DNA of 64,000 nucleotides from Riptortus pedestris (GCA_019009955.1 CM032232.1:58245501-58309500); one strand, 5' to 3'. Positions 1-12,672 are shown, numbered from the stretch's first letter. Numbers and translations are program-made. The notes: a model not told the origin generated them from the letters alone.

Positions 1-146
1 TTATCAATGAGATACATTGTTAAAATAGTTTAGCGTAACATTAGATAATAAATTGGACCAAGCACACTTTGCATGAAACAAATGGACAAAGCACGGTTTG
101 AATGTTACCTCCTCACTTATACTCGCTGTGGAGTTGTGTTAGCAGT

Positions 147-226
147 ATGCAGATTTATCTATTGTAGAACTTCACATGGGACATCTGCTTAGTTTACGCA
201 GCCCCTGCGTGACGGACTTTTTACAC
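147..226 (+). mobile_element. HINE 3'-end fragment
   Basis: This is the 3' terminal piece of the dispersed element described at 5418-5998. It shows the subterminal repeat (one mismatch), the ACGCAG/CTGCGT hairpin and the GACGGACTTTTT end. The rest of the element is absent. Confidence 0.7.
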
Positions 227-729
227 ATGAGCCTTTGCCTCTAAATCGCATCTGGTAATAGGTTTGGTTAGCGCCGAGATATTTGAGGTTTGTACGCCCG
301 CACTACAGTCCGGTCTTGCAGACACCCCTTCAAACACACACACATCTCATCAACTCTTCGTTGGGTTCTTACAAATATTTATACATTTTCACGTTTACAC
401 CAAAACTACTGGGAAAAACAATATGATCAACTAACCATGTTACCCCTCGTTGACGGGTTGAAGTAGAAATGCTTTCCAGTGGAAATATAAAGATCGAATA
501 CACAAAATCATAAGTCAAAGTCATCAGTAAAAATAGCCATTCCCTTAACTCATATGTAAAACCTTTTTCACTTCTCTTTAGGCATTTTTATGGAACACGA
601 ATAATGTCAGGTGCACGTAAGACGGAAGTCAAAATTTCAAATTTATGAAAGCGACTAACCTTCAGGACACAAAATCGGCATTCTAAGCACAATATGTTCT
701 CTACATTTTCTCGATAAAACGAATATTGA

Positions 730-1000
730 CGAAGTTATTGAAGTAAATGTGTTTTCACGTCCAAGTAAACCCCACCCCTATTAGTTGAAAATTCGAACTC
801 TCGTATAGCTAATGTTGTACCTTGGGATGGTCGACTCACAAATATAAAAATCCATGGAAATCTTCTAAGCTGTTTTTGAGCGTATGAGTAACAAACTGGC
901 GGACAGACAGACAGACAAGATGCCGTTGTTCTTAGAATGGTCTGAAACGTAATTAAAAATTGATCTCCGCCAAATTTAAATACAGACAAACCTTAGGGTT
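730..1000 (-). repeat. Dispersed repeat family C, copy 1
   Basis: The minus strand resembles 52070-52330 on the plus strand: a TCTGTCTGTC-rich stretch, then a shared run ending in a segment like GAATTTTCAACTA, then GGGG and TTTACTT. The two copies are clearly related but diverged. An 84-codon open frame across it looks incidental. The class of element is unknown. Confidence 0.55.
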
Positions 1001-1756
1001 TTATTTTGAAAGATAAAAGCGGTCAATTATAACTAGGAAAAATAATTATTCTGTATTTAAAAATTTATGTATTTTAACTATCCGGTTACTGAATACTATT
1101 ACATTTATTTATTAAATAAATTTAATAACTATTATAGCGGGGGTCGTAAACAGCCGCTATAAGTATTTAGTTATTTTTATTTTTTTCCTCATTTTTAATA
1201 TGAATTTAAAAATTTGGGAACAAATCTTCAAGCGACTAATAGAACTACTTTCTGGGGCACTCTTATTAACTGCTCAGGTAAATGTACATATTTTATGAAT
1301 TAAATGAGGTTTTTGGTATTAAGCTTGCATTGTTGATATTACGCTTGTAGTGACAAAGTTTAGTTTGTAAAGGGCTTTTTTGATAGCTAAATCGAACTAG
1401 TTCGTCTAGTTTATTGCCACGTCTGCTTGATGGGCACTCGCTTATAGACGATATTTTGTTGTACTGTGCTAAAATCTTTTCCACTCATTTAATGTTGTCT
1501 TTAGTATTTTTAAATGTAAGTCTTGTAGATTCAAAGTCATAAGATTATCTCTTTGATGCATGTTTGGCGAGTTCGTCTACATCGTTTGTACATCCAATGT
1601 CCTGGATCCCAAGTCAATGTAACCTTTGTCTTCAGTTTCGCAATATGTTATTTAATCTATACTATTAAGGGATGCACCATCTCCCAGAGAAAATTAAACC
1701 ATATGATAAATCATCTAAAACCATTTCAATATTTATAGTGGATTTCTTGTTTTCAG

Positions 1757-2710
1757 GTATCCTGGACTCGCTGAAGACCGATAAGTGTTTCTACAATAAC
1801 AAATCTTATGAAATAAATGATGTTCTCCGAGGGGAAGATATTGGATCTCCATGCATGCATGAATGTATTTGTCAAAAGAGTTACGTCACTCAGAAGTAAG
1901 TATTTTTATTACTTTAACTACAATATCTCATGCCATTTAATAAAAATCAATATAATTCTCTTGACAGGTCATTCCCTCTTGTCTTTCACAGGTTTTTTTT
2001 AGAAATTAAAAAAAAATGTTATTTATTAAAGTTTAATTTATAATACTATGCCTAATCAGGGGGGGGAGAGGGTATCTATAATAGGTTTACTTTAGGTTGG
2101 TGCTTTAAAACCAATGCCATACTAATATGGTTCATTATGTGCTCATATGTTAAACATGTTTAAGTATGTTGCATCACACAAGGAGGGTAAAGCTGCATAA
2201 ACTAAGCAGATTTACCACCAACTGGATGACACACTGGTGATTTTGTCTCACTATATATTTTCAATTTCTGAGAAAAATCCGATGAGTGGTGGTTTACTGG
2301 AGGCTGATAACAATAAAGTACGAATAATTTGTTTAATATTTGATATGCGAGAATATGTATAGGACAACAATTATAGAGTATCAACCAAATTTAAATGGAT
2401 TCGCTCTATAACATTTTTTGATCTGATTTATAATAACAGAGATTTTAGGAAATCCACCGTTTAAACCCCTCTATTCTAGGTATAATTTCAGCCATTAACG
2501 AATATGATATTTAGTGTTCAATTAAAAAGTTAAATGTCAATTATGGTTTAGGTCAAATAAACATTTTTGAGTCAAGAACATAAAATCATAATTGCTGACA
2601 TCATCCCACAACATATTTGCATGTATCTAATATAATAAAGATCCATTGAAAACAATATTTGCAATATAAGTTTGAAATAAGACAGTTCAATATAAATAGC
2701 ATTAATATGC

Positions 2711-2769
<59 letters not shown>

Positions 2770-2897
2770 ATTAACGTGTTTTGATTAAAGGGAGGGGGGA
2801 TCCACTGAAAAGTAAGCCCCCTCCCCCAAGTCTGATTACAGTCGTTAACAATCTTGATCTTTAGTTTTACATGAAACACATATATATCGAAGTTGTG

Positions 2898-2943
<46 letters not shown>

Positions 2944-5900
2944 ATTGTTAGACATTTGAAGACATTTTTGAAAATCGCATCATGAGTCCAACCTCAGTAT
3001 CTGATTTCCCTTGAGGGAAAAGTAATTACTATTTTTGGTATGAAGGGAAGCTTTACAGTGAAAATACTATTAAAAGACAATCACAAGGCACATTTTTAAT
3101 TACCTTAATTTCCTTTAAAGTTTATAATTTATTATTTAAACCTTACTTTTTAAATTGAGCAGAGCCAGTTGGCAGTGCGTCCACATTGAGTGCCCAGAGC
3201 TGTTTAACCCACCAAAAAATAACTGCATCAGTCTTTATTCAAAGGAAACCTGCTGCTCAGTGGATACCCATTGCCGTAAGTTTAATTATAAAATGTTATT
3301 TGTATTCATAAATATTTTACATTCCTTATTTAATTAATTTAATTTATTAAATTGGTGATCGTTATTAAAATTAACAATAATTATAAGTTTTTTCAACATA
3401 CTTAAGCCTAGAATATAAATTAAAAAATGAATTTCCTCAGAAAATCCTCAGTAATATATTTACCTTATAGTTTACAGATTTACTTTAATTTATTTAAAAC
3501 CTCAGCACAAAAGGTATTCAAATTTTCTGTCTGTTATAAAATTAACTTGTTCCCTAGATCTCACAATATGAATATCACTTCCAGAAATTCCTCTTACCAG
3601 ACTTTGGTTTCTTGTGTAAGACCTTTACATTATCAAAACCAAAATTGTGCTCGTCAGCTATACAATGTTGTACCAAAGCAGTTGGTGCCTTAGAATACTT
3701 TTATTGGTCTCAGTAAGGATAAGGCACAAACATTATGTAAACAGTTATTTTTGGGCATAGCTGGCTTCAAAACTAAAAGGTTACTTATTCTTTTAATAAG
3801 GAGTAAAATAAATTGATTTGATTAGTACTGAATAGAGAACTGGTATTAAATGAACTACAGTCTAATTTCTCTTTGCACATTTACTGTCCTGTTATTCCAG
3901 GAGTCTCAAAACAAAAACCATAAATGAATGCAAAGAGTCTGAAATATTTGATGAAATAATTAGATTCTTCCCCTAAGATTTTCTTTTGATGGAATTATAT
4001 TATATTTGTAATTATATAAACTCATATTTTTGTAATATTTAGTAACATTTCGTAATGTAGTTAGGCGTGTCTCATCATAAAAATGGTGGTCCATGGGTTG
4101 TGTGCTAATTAGTTGTTCTCAGGTTAAATAGGCTTTCTAGTGTTAAGAATTTAGTCTTCTCCTTCCACAACATAAATATTCTAACACCTTTGATTTTGAA
4201 GATACTTAAATAATGAGGAACATACCTTAACATAATTTGGTAAAACATTCCAAAATTTATGTTTAAATTGATGTTTCAAAAAACACTTTCTGGGAAAATA
4301 AAGCATTCACTTCATATAATTGTTAAGAGTATATATTCTTATAAACATATTCTCTACAGATCATCTTTATATTACACTATTTTTTATTTTAAAATAATTC
4401 CTTGTTCTTTTTGGCAGCTGGAGACGAAGAAGTACCTGTAACCTGTGAATACAAAGGCAAAACTTATATTGAAGGCCAGAAATTCAATGACAATTGCAAA
4501 ACATGTGTCTGTAAAAAAGGTTTTAATGGTAAGATAATTCATATCTATAGGTTTAATAGAATTATTATTTATAATACCCACTTTGTGCTTCTAAGGCTAA
4601 TCGGGATGGATTGTCTACAGGTTGCCACCCTTTTCTAGCCAGAGTGGGACAAAGGATTTTATTTAATGTTTGACACTAAATAAACTCTGAGTGCCCAAGT
4701 CATAATCAAACTCACTACTCTAGCTATACCATGTGAGATTAAGATCAATGCCTTAACTCACACAGCTCACCTATGACATTAGTAGAATCATATGGCATTA
4801 TATAGAGCATTTTATTGATTACCAGTATATTATATCTGAGACTTATAAATATCAAATCTTATTTTTACATTTGTAAACAAGTTTTACACTCCTGTCCAGC
4901 CATGAAACAGAACCATGTCCCCAACTAATCAATAGTTTTATAATGGGGACCAGTTACCTTTATTTCAATATTATATTGCTTTAATCCAGATTCGAATCTT
5001 AATTAGAAACAAATTCTAAACATGATCTATATGTTCCTTATTCTTATGTATAAAATGTCATTCTTTGTAAAACCTGGATATACAGTTTTGTCAATTTAAT
5101 TTTCATCAGCATTTTTAATAAAAATCTTTAGAAGTTTCACTCATAAAAGCAGGAATATCTACTCCATCCATTCAATCATTCTCCTTGACTTGTGGATGTA
5201 GTGGTTCACTTTGCCAGACAGTTATAAAACATCAATTGATAAAGATACATTTCCAGTTAGTGGTTTACGAATTAGTATAGATAACTTCAAAATAAATATA
5301 TCATGATTTTTATCTCATCGTGATCTTAAGGCTACCCCTTGTAGTTGCAACCATTGTGTTTTTCGGAAGCAGCTCTTTTCATATAACTATACCCGTTGAA
5401 ATCCATAAGACGTTTGATCTCTTCAAAAAAAGTCCGTTACGCAGGGGCTGCGTAAACTAAGCAGATTTCCCACGTGAAGTTTTATAATAGAGAAATTTCA
5501 CGAGAGCCGAACAGTTAAGAAATCGGCCGACCTAGCTTTTTGCGGGAAACACTCTCATCCGTTATCTGCCCCGATTTCATAAAAATGCAAATATCTCGGT
5601 TAATATTCAAAATAGAGAATAAATGTATATAACAATATTTATAGTAAATTTAATTTGCAATAAGATTGATTCTATATAATTTTTCGATCCGACTTATAGT
5701 AACGGAAATATTTCAAATTTTAGAAAATCCTCCCATTTAAACCTCCCCTCCCACTGGTCCGATTTCAGCCATTAACGAACTTGATCTTTCTTTTTACATA
5801 AAACGACTAAATATCGAGTTTGGTAACGACCAAACAAAAATTTCGACCGCTATTGCGGTAACAGACAAATATATATATATACAGTTTTGAACGGACCTCA

Positions 5901-6954
5901 TTTTCGTCATCTACTAGGTAGGATTGATAGACATTTGAAGAAAAATTTCGAAAATTCCGTCATGGTACCTTTGTACATACCTTAAGGGAAATCTGCTAAA
6001 AGGATTTTCAAGGCCTCCCTCTTCCCCTATGCCCAACAGGCTTCACAAATAGATTCATTGTCCTTTCTTCCATTCCTTAATACGGCTTTCACTTTCACGT
6101 ACCTCATTTAGAACTTACACAATGGATTTATTTTTTGTACAACTTGTTCTGGTGATTCTGCAATAAATGCACATTTCCATAGCTTCCAATCTATTATATT
6201 CTCTTTTATGAAGAGTTCCACTTTTGCTCCCAAACAAGAAGATTTATCAAACATTTGTTTCGTATCTATGCTTATTAGTTAAAATACTCCTTATGCTTTG
6301 GAAGGCTTGTTTAGCAAGTGCCATACTTCTGTTGACTTTGACTCTACTATCATAATGACACTTTCTAAGCAGCGAAACTCCTTCACTTTTTTCAGTACAA
6401 TGTTCCAAATTCTAATATTTATATTTCCTTAGCATTGTCCTTTCTCTACTTCCAAAACTTTCATTTCATGGGTATTTATTTTGAGTTTAAACTGATCTTG
6501 GGCTAATCTGATCTGGGGCTGTATCCCTTTGGTTCTTTCTTTTATTTTCATTGTTACCTATTCAATGAACTTTTTATCTACAACTGAATATACAACATCA
6601 AACATGATGACAATTAATTTTTCCAAAAATAATTGGAGTTTTGTTTAACATATTATGACCAATATATTTATGACCATACTACATTGTAATTATGACCAAA
6701 ATCAATAATTGTAATATCTCTATTATGTTAATACAGACTCGTCTTTATGTTAGGCCTTAAAAAGTTTTTACAATAATACAAGTTGTCTATTGCAGGTACA
6801 CTTATTGAGCCTTACTGTAGCCAGATAAAATGTGATTTTTACCTTCACTACAGCAGCTACATTCAGAATGGCTGTCTGCCAACATACTATGAGCCTAATG
6901 ATTGCTGTCCAATACCTATTTGGAGATGTCGTAAGTGAATTATTATTGTAAAAT

Positions 6955-7010
<56 letters not shown>

Positions 7011-7742
7011 GTCACACAGGTGATGTGTAAACTAAGCAGATTTCCCAAGTGGTGGCAATGGTTTGCCGGTGTTGTCATCTCAAATTAGATTTTCTATTTC
7101 TTCACTAATAACTGGCCTATGATGATTAATGATACAACAGTAGATAACTAAAAATACCATGAGTAGGAGTGCGTGTTAACTGAAGGCTGAAAACAAAAAA
7201 ACAGAGTTATTTTTATTTGTATTTTATTTTCCGATTACAATCATTAACAAATTTTGCCTTTAGCTTTATATGAATCGTTTAAATATTGAGTACGATATCA
7301 ATCATGCGAATATTGGTCTCTGTAGAAAATAATAGCTTAAGGGAAATCAGCTATTATGCTCCAGATGGGATTTTAGAAATATGTCTCCAAATGCACAAAA
7401 TATTGGAATGACACACTATTGATGTCATCTCAGCAAAAATTTGTTGTTATTTTTCCATGGAATAAGAGGTTTCATGATATATTCTCCTATTTGTTACGTG
7501 GGATGACTAAATACAGGGGTTTACTGAAGGCTGAAATTTAAAAAAGATCAATATCTCAGTTAATATTGAAGATAAAGAAAACATGTATAAAACAACATTT
7601 GTAGAACATCAAATTTGCAATAATATTGGTTTTATCCAATTTTTTGATACAGCCTATAAAATTGGAGACATTTTGAATTTTCAAAATTCCTCCTCTAAAC
7701 CCCCGCCCCATGTGTGTGCGTGTGTGTGTGTGCGTGTGTGTG

Positions 7743-7803
<61 letters not shown>

Positions 7804-8630
7804 TCATTTCCACAAGGGAAATCTGCTAAAAGGGAAGGAGTTCGAATAATCCCAGTTCTCAACTTAAATTTAAATACCCTCACTAATTAAAGTGATTTAT
7901 ATTTGAAGTAAATACAGAAATCAATAGTGGTACTTAAAGGAATATTTTAAATACCCCTAAAGCACTTCTACTTCTCATTTTCATTGTAATAGTTTTTTCT
8001 GTTACCTACTGAATTATTTTTCTCTTCAGCTGAAGAATCTGATACAGTCATCACAAGGAAGAATGCTCCTGAAGATCCATCAGGTTAGATATATTTAATA
8101 GTTCATACTTGATCATATATAATATCTAGTTTATTATCTATGTATAATTAATATTTTGAGTAAAAGGAAAATAAGAAAAAAAACAAAAGAATAGTAAGTC
8201 CTATATAAATGTATTTTATTTATAAATGTATAATTTCTAAAAAGAAAGATTTATAAAAATCGATACCATTATCATCACTGAAATAAAAGAATGAGGTATT
8301 TCACACATGAATAGTAAACTATTAAAGCACAATTTATTGTAATTTTGCTAGGGGGCGATAGGGAAATCTCTCCATCATATTTATGACCCGCAAACACTTT
8401 TTATTTACAAGAAAAAATATTTCATCACTTATTCTGGAATAATTGAAGATGGTGAATTATTAAATATTCCAATAAATGGTTTATGATGTGCATACTCGAC
8501 TCTTTCACTAACATTAAGTCAAATTGCAAACTACTAGCTTCCGCGTATTTTTTGTCTCAGATAATGGTGATTTGATATTTGGATACCTTTCAATTCTTTT
8601 TTTATTTATAAGCAAATTTTACATATTGCA

Positions 8631-8715
<85 letters not shown>

Positions 8716-10729
8716 TCGCTTCTTCGCGTCAATTTAAACACGGTGCTCTGAAAAAACTATATGCTACAACATCCCTACTCATTGACCTGTGAATTTATGT
8801 ATTTAATTTTATTTTGTTACTTTCACTGTCTCTAAAACCAAATTTAATTATTATTGCATTTATGTATTTTGTATTATATAGACAATTTATCTTGCATATT
8901 TTTTTTACCACTAGCTTCACAACTTAAACTTCAGAATGGAATATAAGAATTGGAAAAGGGAGTTCAATCTCTGGTCCAATTTTCATATGAAAAGCCTCCA
9001 AATGTGCTTTGTTCACTACAAAGAGAACATTCCTACATAGCGGCTTAGACAACCAGTATATAGTAGATTACACTGTCCTTTCGTTATTAGACCTAAAGCT
9101 TGACAGACAACTTACATGGGTACCCCACTTAAAACACGTTATTAATAAATCCATAAAAAAAGAATTCTTAGTGGTTCACTATGGGTTGGTGCCTGATCTA
9201 TGATTCATTACATTTTACCATTCGTTTACCAGGTCAATTTTGAACTATGGATACATAGCATATTCATCTTCTAGTCCTTAGATACATAAGCTCCTGGACC
9301 CTATACCACCATACTGGCCATAGAATTGCAACTGCCACTTTTAGAACAAGTCTATATGCAATAAGCTGTGAGCCGCCATAGGAAAAAATTATTTTCATCA
9401 ATCATATTTAAGTAAATCACCATAGATCAAAAATTTATTAAATAAATCTTGTTTTGTGGTAAATTCTTTTAATTAAAATATTTTCAAGACATTATTATTT
9501 GTTAATATCCACTTTATGCAACTAAAGTTAATCAGGACAGGTTACCTATAGGTTACCAACCTTTTCTAGCCAGGATGGGAAAAGGATTTTTATTTATTCC
9601 CGTCCTGTTTGCATAATGTAGCCACATTATCCACATTAATTTAGATAGTGTGTTCTTGTTTAGCCTCATTGACAAAATGAGGATATTAACAAATTATAGT
9701 AATAATGTAAACCGAAGTGTTTGTAATGGCTATCGAGAACCAAGTAATTGCAAGTAAATCCTAGAGATGGCATTTATTGAAAGGTAATTTTCCAACAGAT
9801 GTATACTTTGCAACAAATATAAGAAGTCTATTCAACATGTTACAGCAGGATGTGAGATGATGGCTAGTTCAGAGAACTTACAGCCACGGAATAATGGAGT
9901 TAAGATATATCGCCAAAGAATTTTAATAAAACTCGTTATGGTACACAGTGAAATCCCATATATATGTCCGAAAATTTATAGGGATAAAGTGATGATAATG
10001 TACAATACCATCCATCATAACAAGCCAGACATTCTCGGTATTAATAAGAAAAATAATTCAGTCGATAGCATCGATATTTCAGAACCAAATGATGAGAATG
10101 TTCAAAAAGCAATTGCTGACAAATTGAGAAAATATCTAGTCTTAGCTGTGGAATTGAAAGATCTCTACTAATTTGAATCGGTCAGAGTTACTCCCATTGT
10201 TATTTCAACAAATGGGCTTGAGCCTAAAAATACTGTCAAAATCACTAAATATTCAAATTTATCTGTAGATATAATCTTGCAATCATAGAAATCGATATTA
10301 TTTGATACTTCCAAGATAGTAGAAAATTCCTGAATACCCAATGAAGTAACCCTTTTTACCAGTTGGAAAAATAATTCCCCAGTACTAAGTTTTGGTTGTT
10401 TAAACAAATAACCATAGAAGAAAAATGCATGTTCAATATAAAATGTATATGCATAGAAATATTTTCAATTTAGAATGAATGTTATAAATGTTTTTCTATA
10501 TATCTTTATTTATTTTTTGATAGGTGATATATTAATAAAGTGTTGTATGAAAACATTTATTATCCAGCAATTCAATTTTTCAGAACTTAAATGCAAATTT
10601 GGAAGCCTCGAGATGTCTATTGGCCAAACCTTGAGCCCGTCAGAAGAGAACAAATGTGTTGAGTGTTCTTGTTTTGCACCTCCTCATCCTACTTGCCTTA
10701 TGAACACAACATGTTATTCAAATCAATAA
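1757..10729 (+). CDS. Secreted cysteine-rich protein with von Willebrand factor C-type modules (3' six exons, 5' end missing)
   Basis: Exons read at 1757-1895, 3163-3275, 4418-4528, 6796-6930, 8030-8083 and 10584-10729 (stop TAA 10727-10729). All have GT-AG borders and phases that join, giving 231 visible residues. Module 1 (exons 1-2) starts CFYNNKSYEINDVL, has CICQ, and ends CCSVDTHC. Module 2 (exons 3-4) starts CEYKGKTYIEGQKF, has CKTCVC, and ends CCPIPIWRC. Exon 5 is a short cysteine-free linker. Module 3 (exon 6) starts CKFGSLEMSIGQ and has CVECSC but lacks the final CC pair. The spacing with a terminal CCxxxxxC is that of extracellular VWC domains, which in known proteins bind growth factors or matrix. 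The first exon ends one base into a codon; the signal peptide exon is not identified. Introns are full of SINE, LINE and HINE copies. Family assignment is good; the exact orthologue and function are unknown. Confidence 0.82.
2192..3022 (-). mobile_element. Old HINE-related copy with two (TA)n tracts
   Basis: It begins with a degraded 3' subterminal repeat (taaactaagcagattta) and ends with a 5' palindrome (gatttcccttgagggaaa). In between are the family's diverged core and (TA)n tracts at about 2715-2766 and 2901-2941. The core is closer to a second subfamily also seen near 26855, 34300, 49490 and 56390. Confidence 0.6.
4564..4772 (-). mobile_element. tRNA-derived SINE copy
   Basis: The element lies in reverse: tail (taatcgggatgg..., ttctagccagagtggga) first, then the tRNA-like head ending in ccttaactcacacagct. 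It sits in the intron after exon 3 of the VWC gene. See 19785-20017 for the clearest copy. Confidence 0.75.
5418..5998 (-). mobile_element. Near full-length HINE (Helentron-associated, DINE-1-like) element, about 575 bp
   Basis: Reference copy for the family. Read on the minus strand it starts TTTTAGCAGATTTCCCTTAAG-like, where the first 12 bases after TTTT are the subterminal repeat and form part of a palindrome. An internal (TA)n tract follows a conserved GTCCGTTCAAAA block. A core carries a palindromic accgctattgcggt-type site. The 3' part has the same 12-bp repeat inverted (GGGAAATCTGCT), then a hairpin (ACGCAG-CCC-CTGCGT in the consensus) and GACGGACTTTT. T-rich flanks and unequal placing of the inverted repeats fit Helentron-associated elements. 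No Rep/helicase sequence is present, so it is non-autonomous. The class call is inference from structure. Confidence 0.7.
6040..6560 (-). mobile_element. Non-LTR retrotransposon reverse transcriptase fragment (thumb region)
   Basis: The minus strand, with frameshifts and stops, translates to pieces matching the C-terminal part of insect non-LTR reverse transcriptases: VKEFRCLESVIM (for VKEFxYLGSxI), then MALAKQAFQSIRSILTNKH, then NRLEAMEMCIYCRI (for RLEAxEMWxxRRx). It is inactive. The same family is seen at 35030-35570, and probably 44750-45080. Confidence 0.65.
6959..7008. repeat. (TA)n microsatellite
   Basis: About 50 bp of near-perfect TA just after the splice donor of VWC-gene exon 4, joined to a HINE-related copy that starts at about 7008. 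Confidence 0.9.
7008..7832 (-). mobile_element. HINE-related composite with (TG)n/(TA)n
   Basis: It starts with a degraded 3' subterminal repeat (gtaaactaagcagatttccca) and ends at the 5' palindrome remnant (aagggaaatctgctaaaa). The core is duplicated and diverged: two blocks each contain a 'tttactgaaggctgaaa' segment. A (TG)n then (TA)n tract occupies about 7711-7799. Open frames over the TA tract are artefacts. Confidence 0.55.
8630..8711. repeat. (AC)n microsatellite
   Basis: About 80 bp of uninterrupted AC repeats in the last intron of the VWC gene. An open frame of Thr-His repeats across it is an artefact. Confidence 0.95.
9490..9600 (-). mobile_element. SINE tail fragment
   Basis: Only the non-tRNA tail is present (tccactttatgcaactaaag..., ttctagccaggatggga). 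It lies directly upstream of a LINE fragment. Confidence 0.65.
9797..10400 (+). mobile_element. Non-LTR retrotransposon 3' coding fragment
   Basis: One frame reads from a CNKYKKSIQHVTAGC zinc-knuckle-like stretch through an open 104-codon stretch with TIHHNKPDILGINKK, IDISEPNDENVQKAIADKL and KYLVLAVELK. A stop follows, then VRVTPIVISTNGLEPKN. This order (histidine-rich knuckle, HHNKPD, IDI..PN, PIVxSxxG) is the familiar C-terminal tail of a common insect non-LTR polyprotein. Two in-frame stops make it inactive. It sits in the last intron of the VWC gene; a related copy lies at 29210-29530. Confidence 0.7.
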
Positions 10730-11289
10730 GTAATTCTGTGAATGAAAAAAAAAAGCCTAATTTAATTGATTATTATGTAATGATTATTTAATAATATATA
10801 TTTTATATAAAAACTAATTAATTGTAGTCCATTATTTATACCTGTATCTGCCTTTATTAGCAAATTTTGCAGAGTCTTGTTAGTTAGATTAAAGAAGATC
10901 TATTTTTCAGTTACTGAAGGTTACAACTAAATTCCCAGAGTTGTTGATTGTACTTATAAATCTAAATAATGTTTTATGCCCGAATAATGTATTCTAAATA
11001 CAATTTTTTTTTTCTTTTCTGGAAAAGTCAATAATAACAAAGATATTGATGAATTGTGTTCAGAATACATTGTACAGTTCTCAAAAATTATTTAGATTTA
11101 TGAAATTAAACTTTTGAATTCTGACTTCTGGTTATAAAATAGTTTATTATTTTTTATTATTATTGATTCATGAGAGTGCCTGGTTACAGATGTGAAATTT
11201 TTTGTATATGTATCCAGGATATGAATATAGTGGCTGTTTGATATTCTTTATAATATGGAACTTTATTTCCTGTATGCTCCATCTTACCC

Positions 11290-11480
11290 TGTCTGTTCTT
11301 TGAGTATTTTCGTTATAAAACTTGGTGGTACTGCGTGGAAAAGAATTAGTGTTTGTTCGTCATGAAAATTTAGCTTGTTCATCTGCTAGTTAGTTTCCTA
11401 AACTTCATTAGAGCCCTTTTATCCAGTCAATAATAACAGTAATATTTTGTTTTTGAAGTTTTATAAGCTGGCTGCAAAGA
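11290..11480 (-). mobile_element. Decayed LINE RNase H-like fragment
   Basis: The minus strand gives LQKQNITVIIDWIKG and, after a frameshift, LADEQAKF-like text. This resembles the WxxGHxxxxGNxxADxxAK motif of retrotransposon RNase H domains. It is short and broken, so the call is tentative. Confidence 0.4.
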
Positions 11481-12201
11481 TTGCAAATTTTACACCGATG
11501 CCTTCTTCTTTTGAGGATATTTATAACCCAAGCATATACTTTAAGGGAGAACACTACATTAATAACTGCAAAGCAATACATCTTTTTTTTAAGCACACAA
11601 AATTATCACTAACTTTATTTTCACAAGGTTTTGTCTCCAACACAAAAGGTTTCAGGGCTCACTGGAGAGGTTCTGTAGGATTCAGCAAACATGGTGAACT
11701 GTGACCAATATGTCTCAAATCCAAGGATAAGTACAAACTAACCCCAAATGACACGTGCTCAAACACAAAATAACATCTGCTTCATAAGAAACATGTCCAG
11801 TAGCAAAGAAAACAGAGGTTATCTACAAAAAATTGCAAGTACGAGATAATCACTTTAATTTAGATTATAGTTTCATTAAAGGTTGGAAAACATATTATTA
11901 TTTTTTTTTTTTTTTTGGTTTTCCCATCTCTACATTTATATAAACAGGGATTCTTGGAGACCTTGAAGTGAAATTTACTAATTCAAAATATATGCATGCA
12001 GACACACAGTTACACAAACACATACACAATTTATATGTGTGTGTGTGAGAGTGTGTTGTAACTACAGGCTATGCCTGGTATTCGTACCTGTGAATAGGAA
12101 TCCTGATTTCCACAATAACAAACAAGGGAATGAAGAGTCACAGACATGCAGTGGTTTTCCATTGCCTTCTAAATATGACCACCCAACAAGCATTTGCAAT
12201 G

Positions 12202-12207
<6 letters not shown>

Positions 12208-12246
<39 letters not shown>
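12208..12246. repeat. (TA)n microsatellite
   Basis: About 38 bp of TA repeats. No HINE flanking block is recognisable. Confidence 0.9.
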
Positions 12247-12251
<5 letters not shown>

Positions 12252-12661
12252 TTCTAGATGAGGGTGTTATGGCTGGGAGAGTGGGCTAGACATTTAACAA
12301 ACTAAATACAGTTCAAACTTTATACTTATCTTATAAAAAAAATGTTACCAATGCATTTGCTGAGTATAGTTGGAGTTGACATGATCTCAAAATAACCAGT
12401 ATTTAAAAACATGGAAATTTTATAGCTTCTCAGCCTGTTCCAAACTTTACCTAATATCAAATATTTTATTTTCCCCCAATCCAATCCATAAATTTCATAA
12501 TAAATTACATATACCTGGGTGAGGGGTAAGGAGGCGAACCTTTACATGTCCCATATAAAGAGAAGCTTGGCTAAATAGAAAACTATTTTGAAAAAAAATT
12601 CTTAGGCTACCAATTAAGAATTGGAATTACTCATTTATTAAAATTAAAAAGTAAAAAACGT

Positions 12662-12667
12662 TTTATT
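12662..12667 (-). promoter_or_regulatory. Polyadenylation signal AATAAA of SPEF2
   Basis: The minus strand has AATAAA five bases after the TAG stop of the SPEF2 frame; a second AATAAA lies about 28 bases further on (12634-12639). Either could serve the transcript. Confidence 0.5.
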
Positions 12668-12672
12668 TAAAA

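Larger units (their letters stand above)
1..1756. other. Gene-free 5' flank with repeat fragments
   Basis: No exon could be supported here. The stretch holds a HINE 3'-end fragment (about 147-226), one copy of a second dispersed repeat (about 730-1000) and AT-rich sequence. The missing 5' exon or exons of the downstream VWC gene, which must end one base into a codon and should encode a signal peptide, could lie here or upstream of the window; none was convincing. Confidence 0.5.
10730..12672. other. Convergent intergenic region between the VWC gene and SPEF2
   Basis: The two genes point at each other here. Contents: AT-rich sequence, a decayed RNase H-like fragment (about 11290-11480, minus), a T-run at 11901-11917, and a (TA)n tract at 12208-12246. 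No further gene is supported. Confidence 0.6.

Noticed and set aside
1200..1277. Possible first exon of the VWC gene (MNLKIWEQIFKRLIELLSG... followed by GTAAAT)
   Set aside because: It ends in phase 0 but the next exon needs one leftover base, and the peptide is too charged for a good signal sequence.
1483..1514. ATG ... AAAT/GTAAGT as an alternative first exon
   Set aside because: Only eight codons and the wrong phase for the exon at 1757.
2711..2766. Open frames with Tyr-Ile repeats over (TA)n tracts here and at 6960, 7750, 12208, 22350, 23680, 27920
   Set aside because: Artefacts of microsatellites, which lack stops in these frames.
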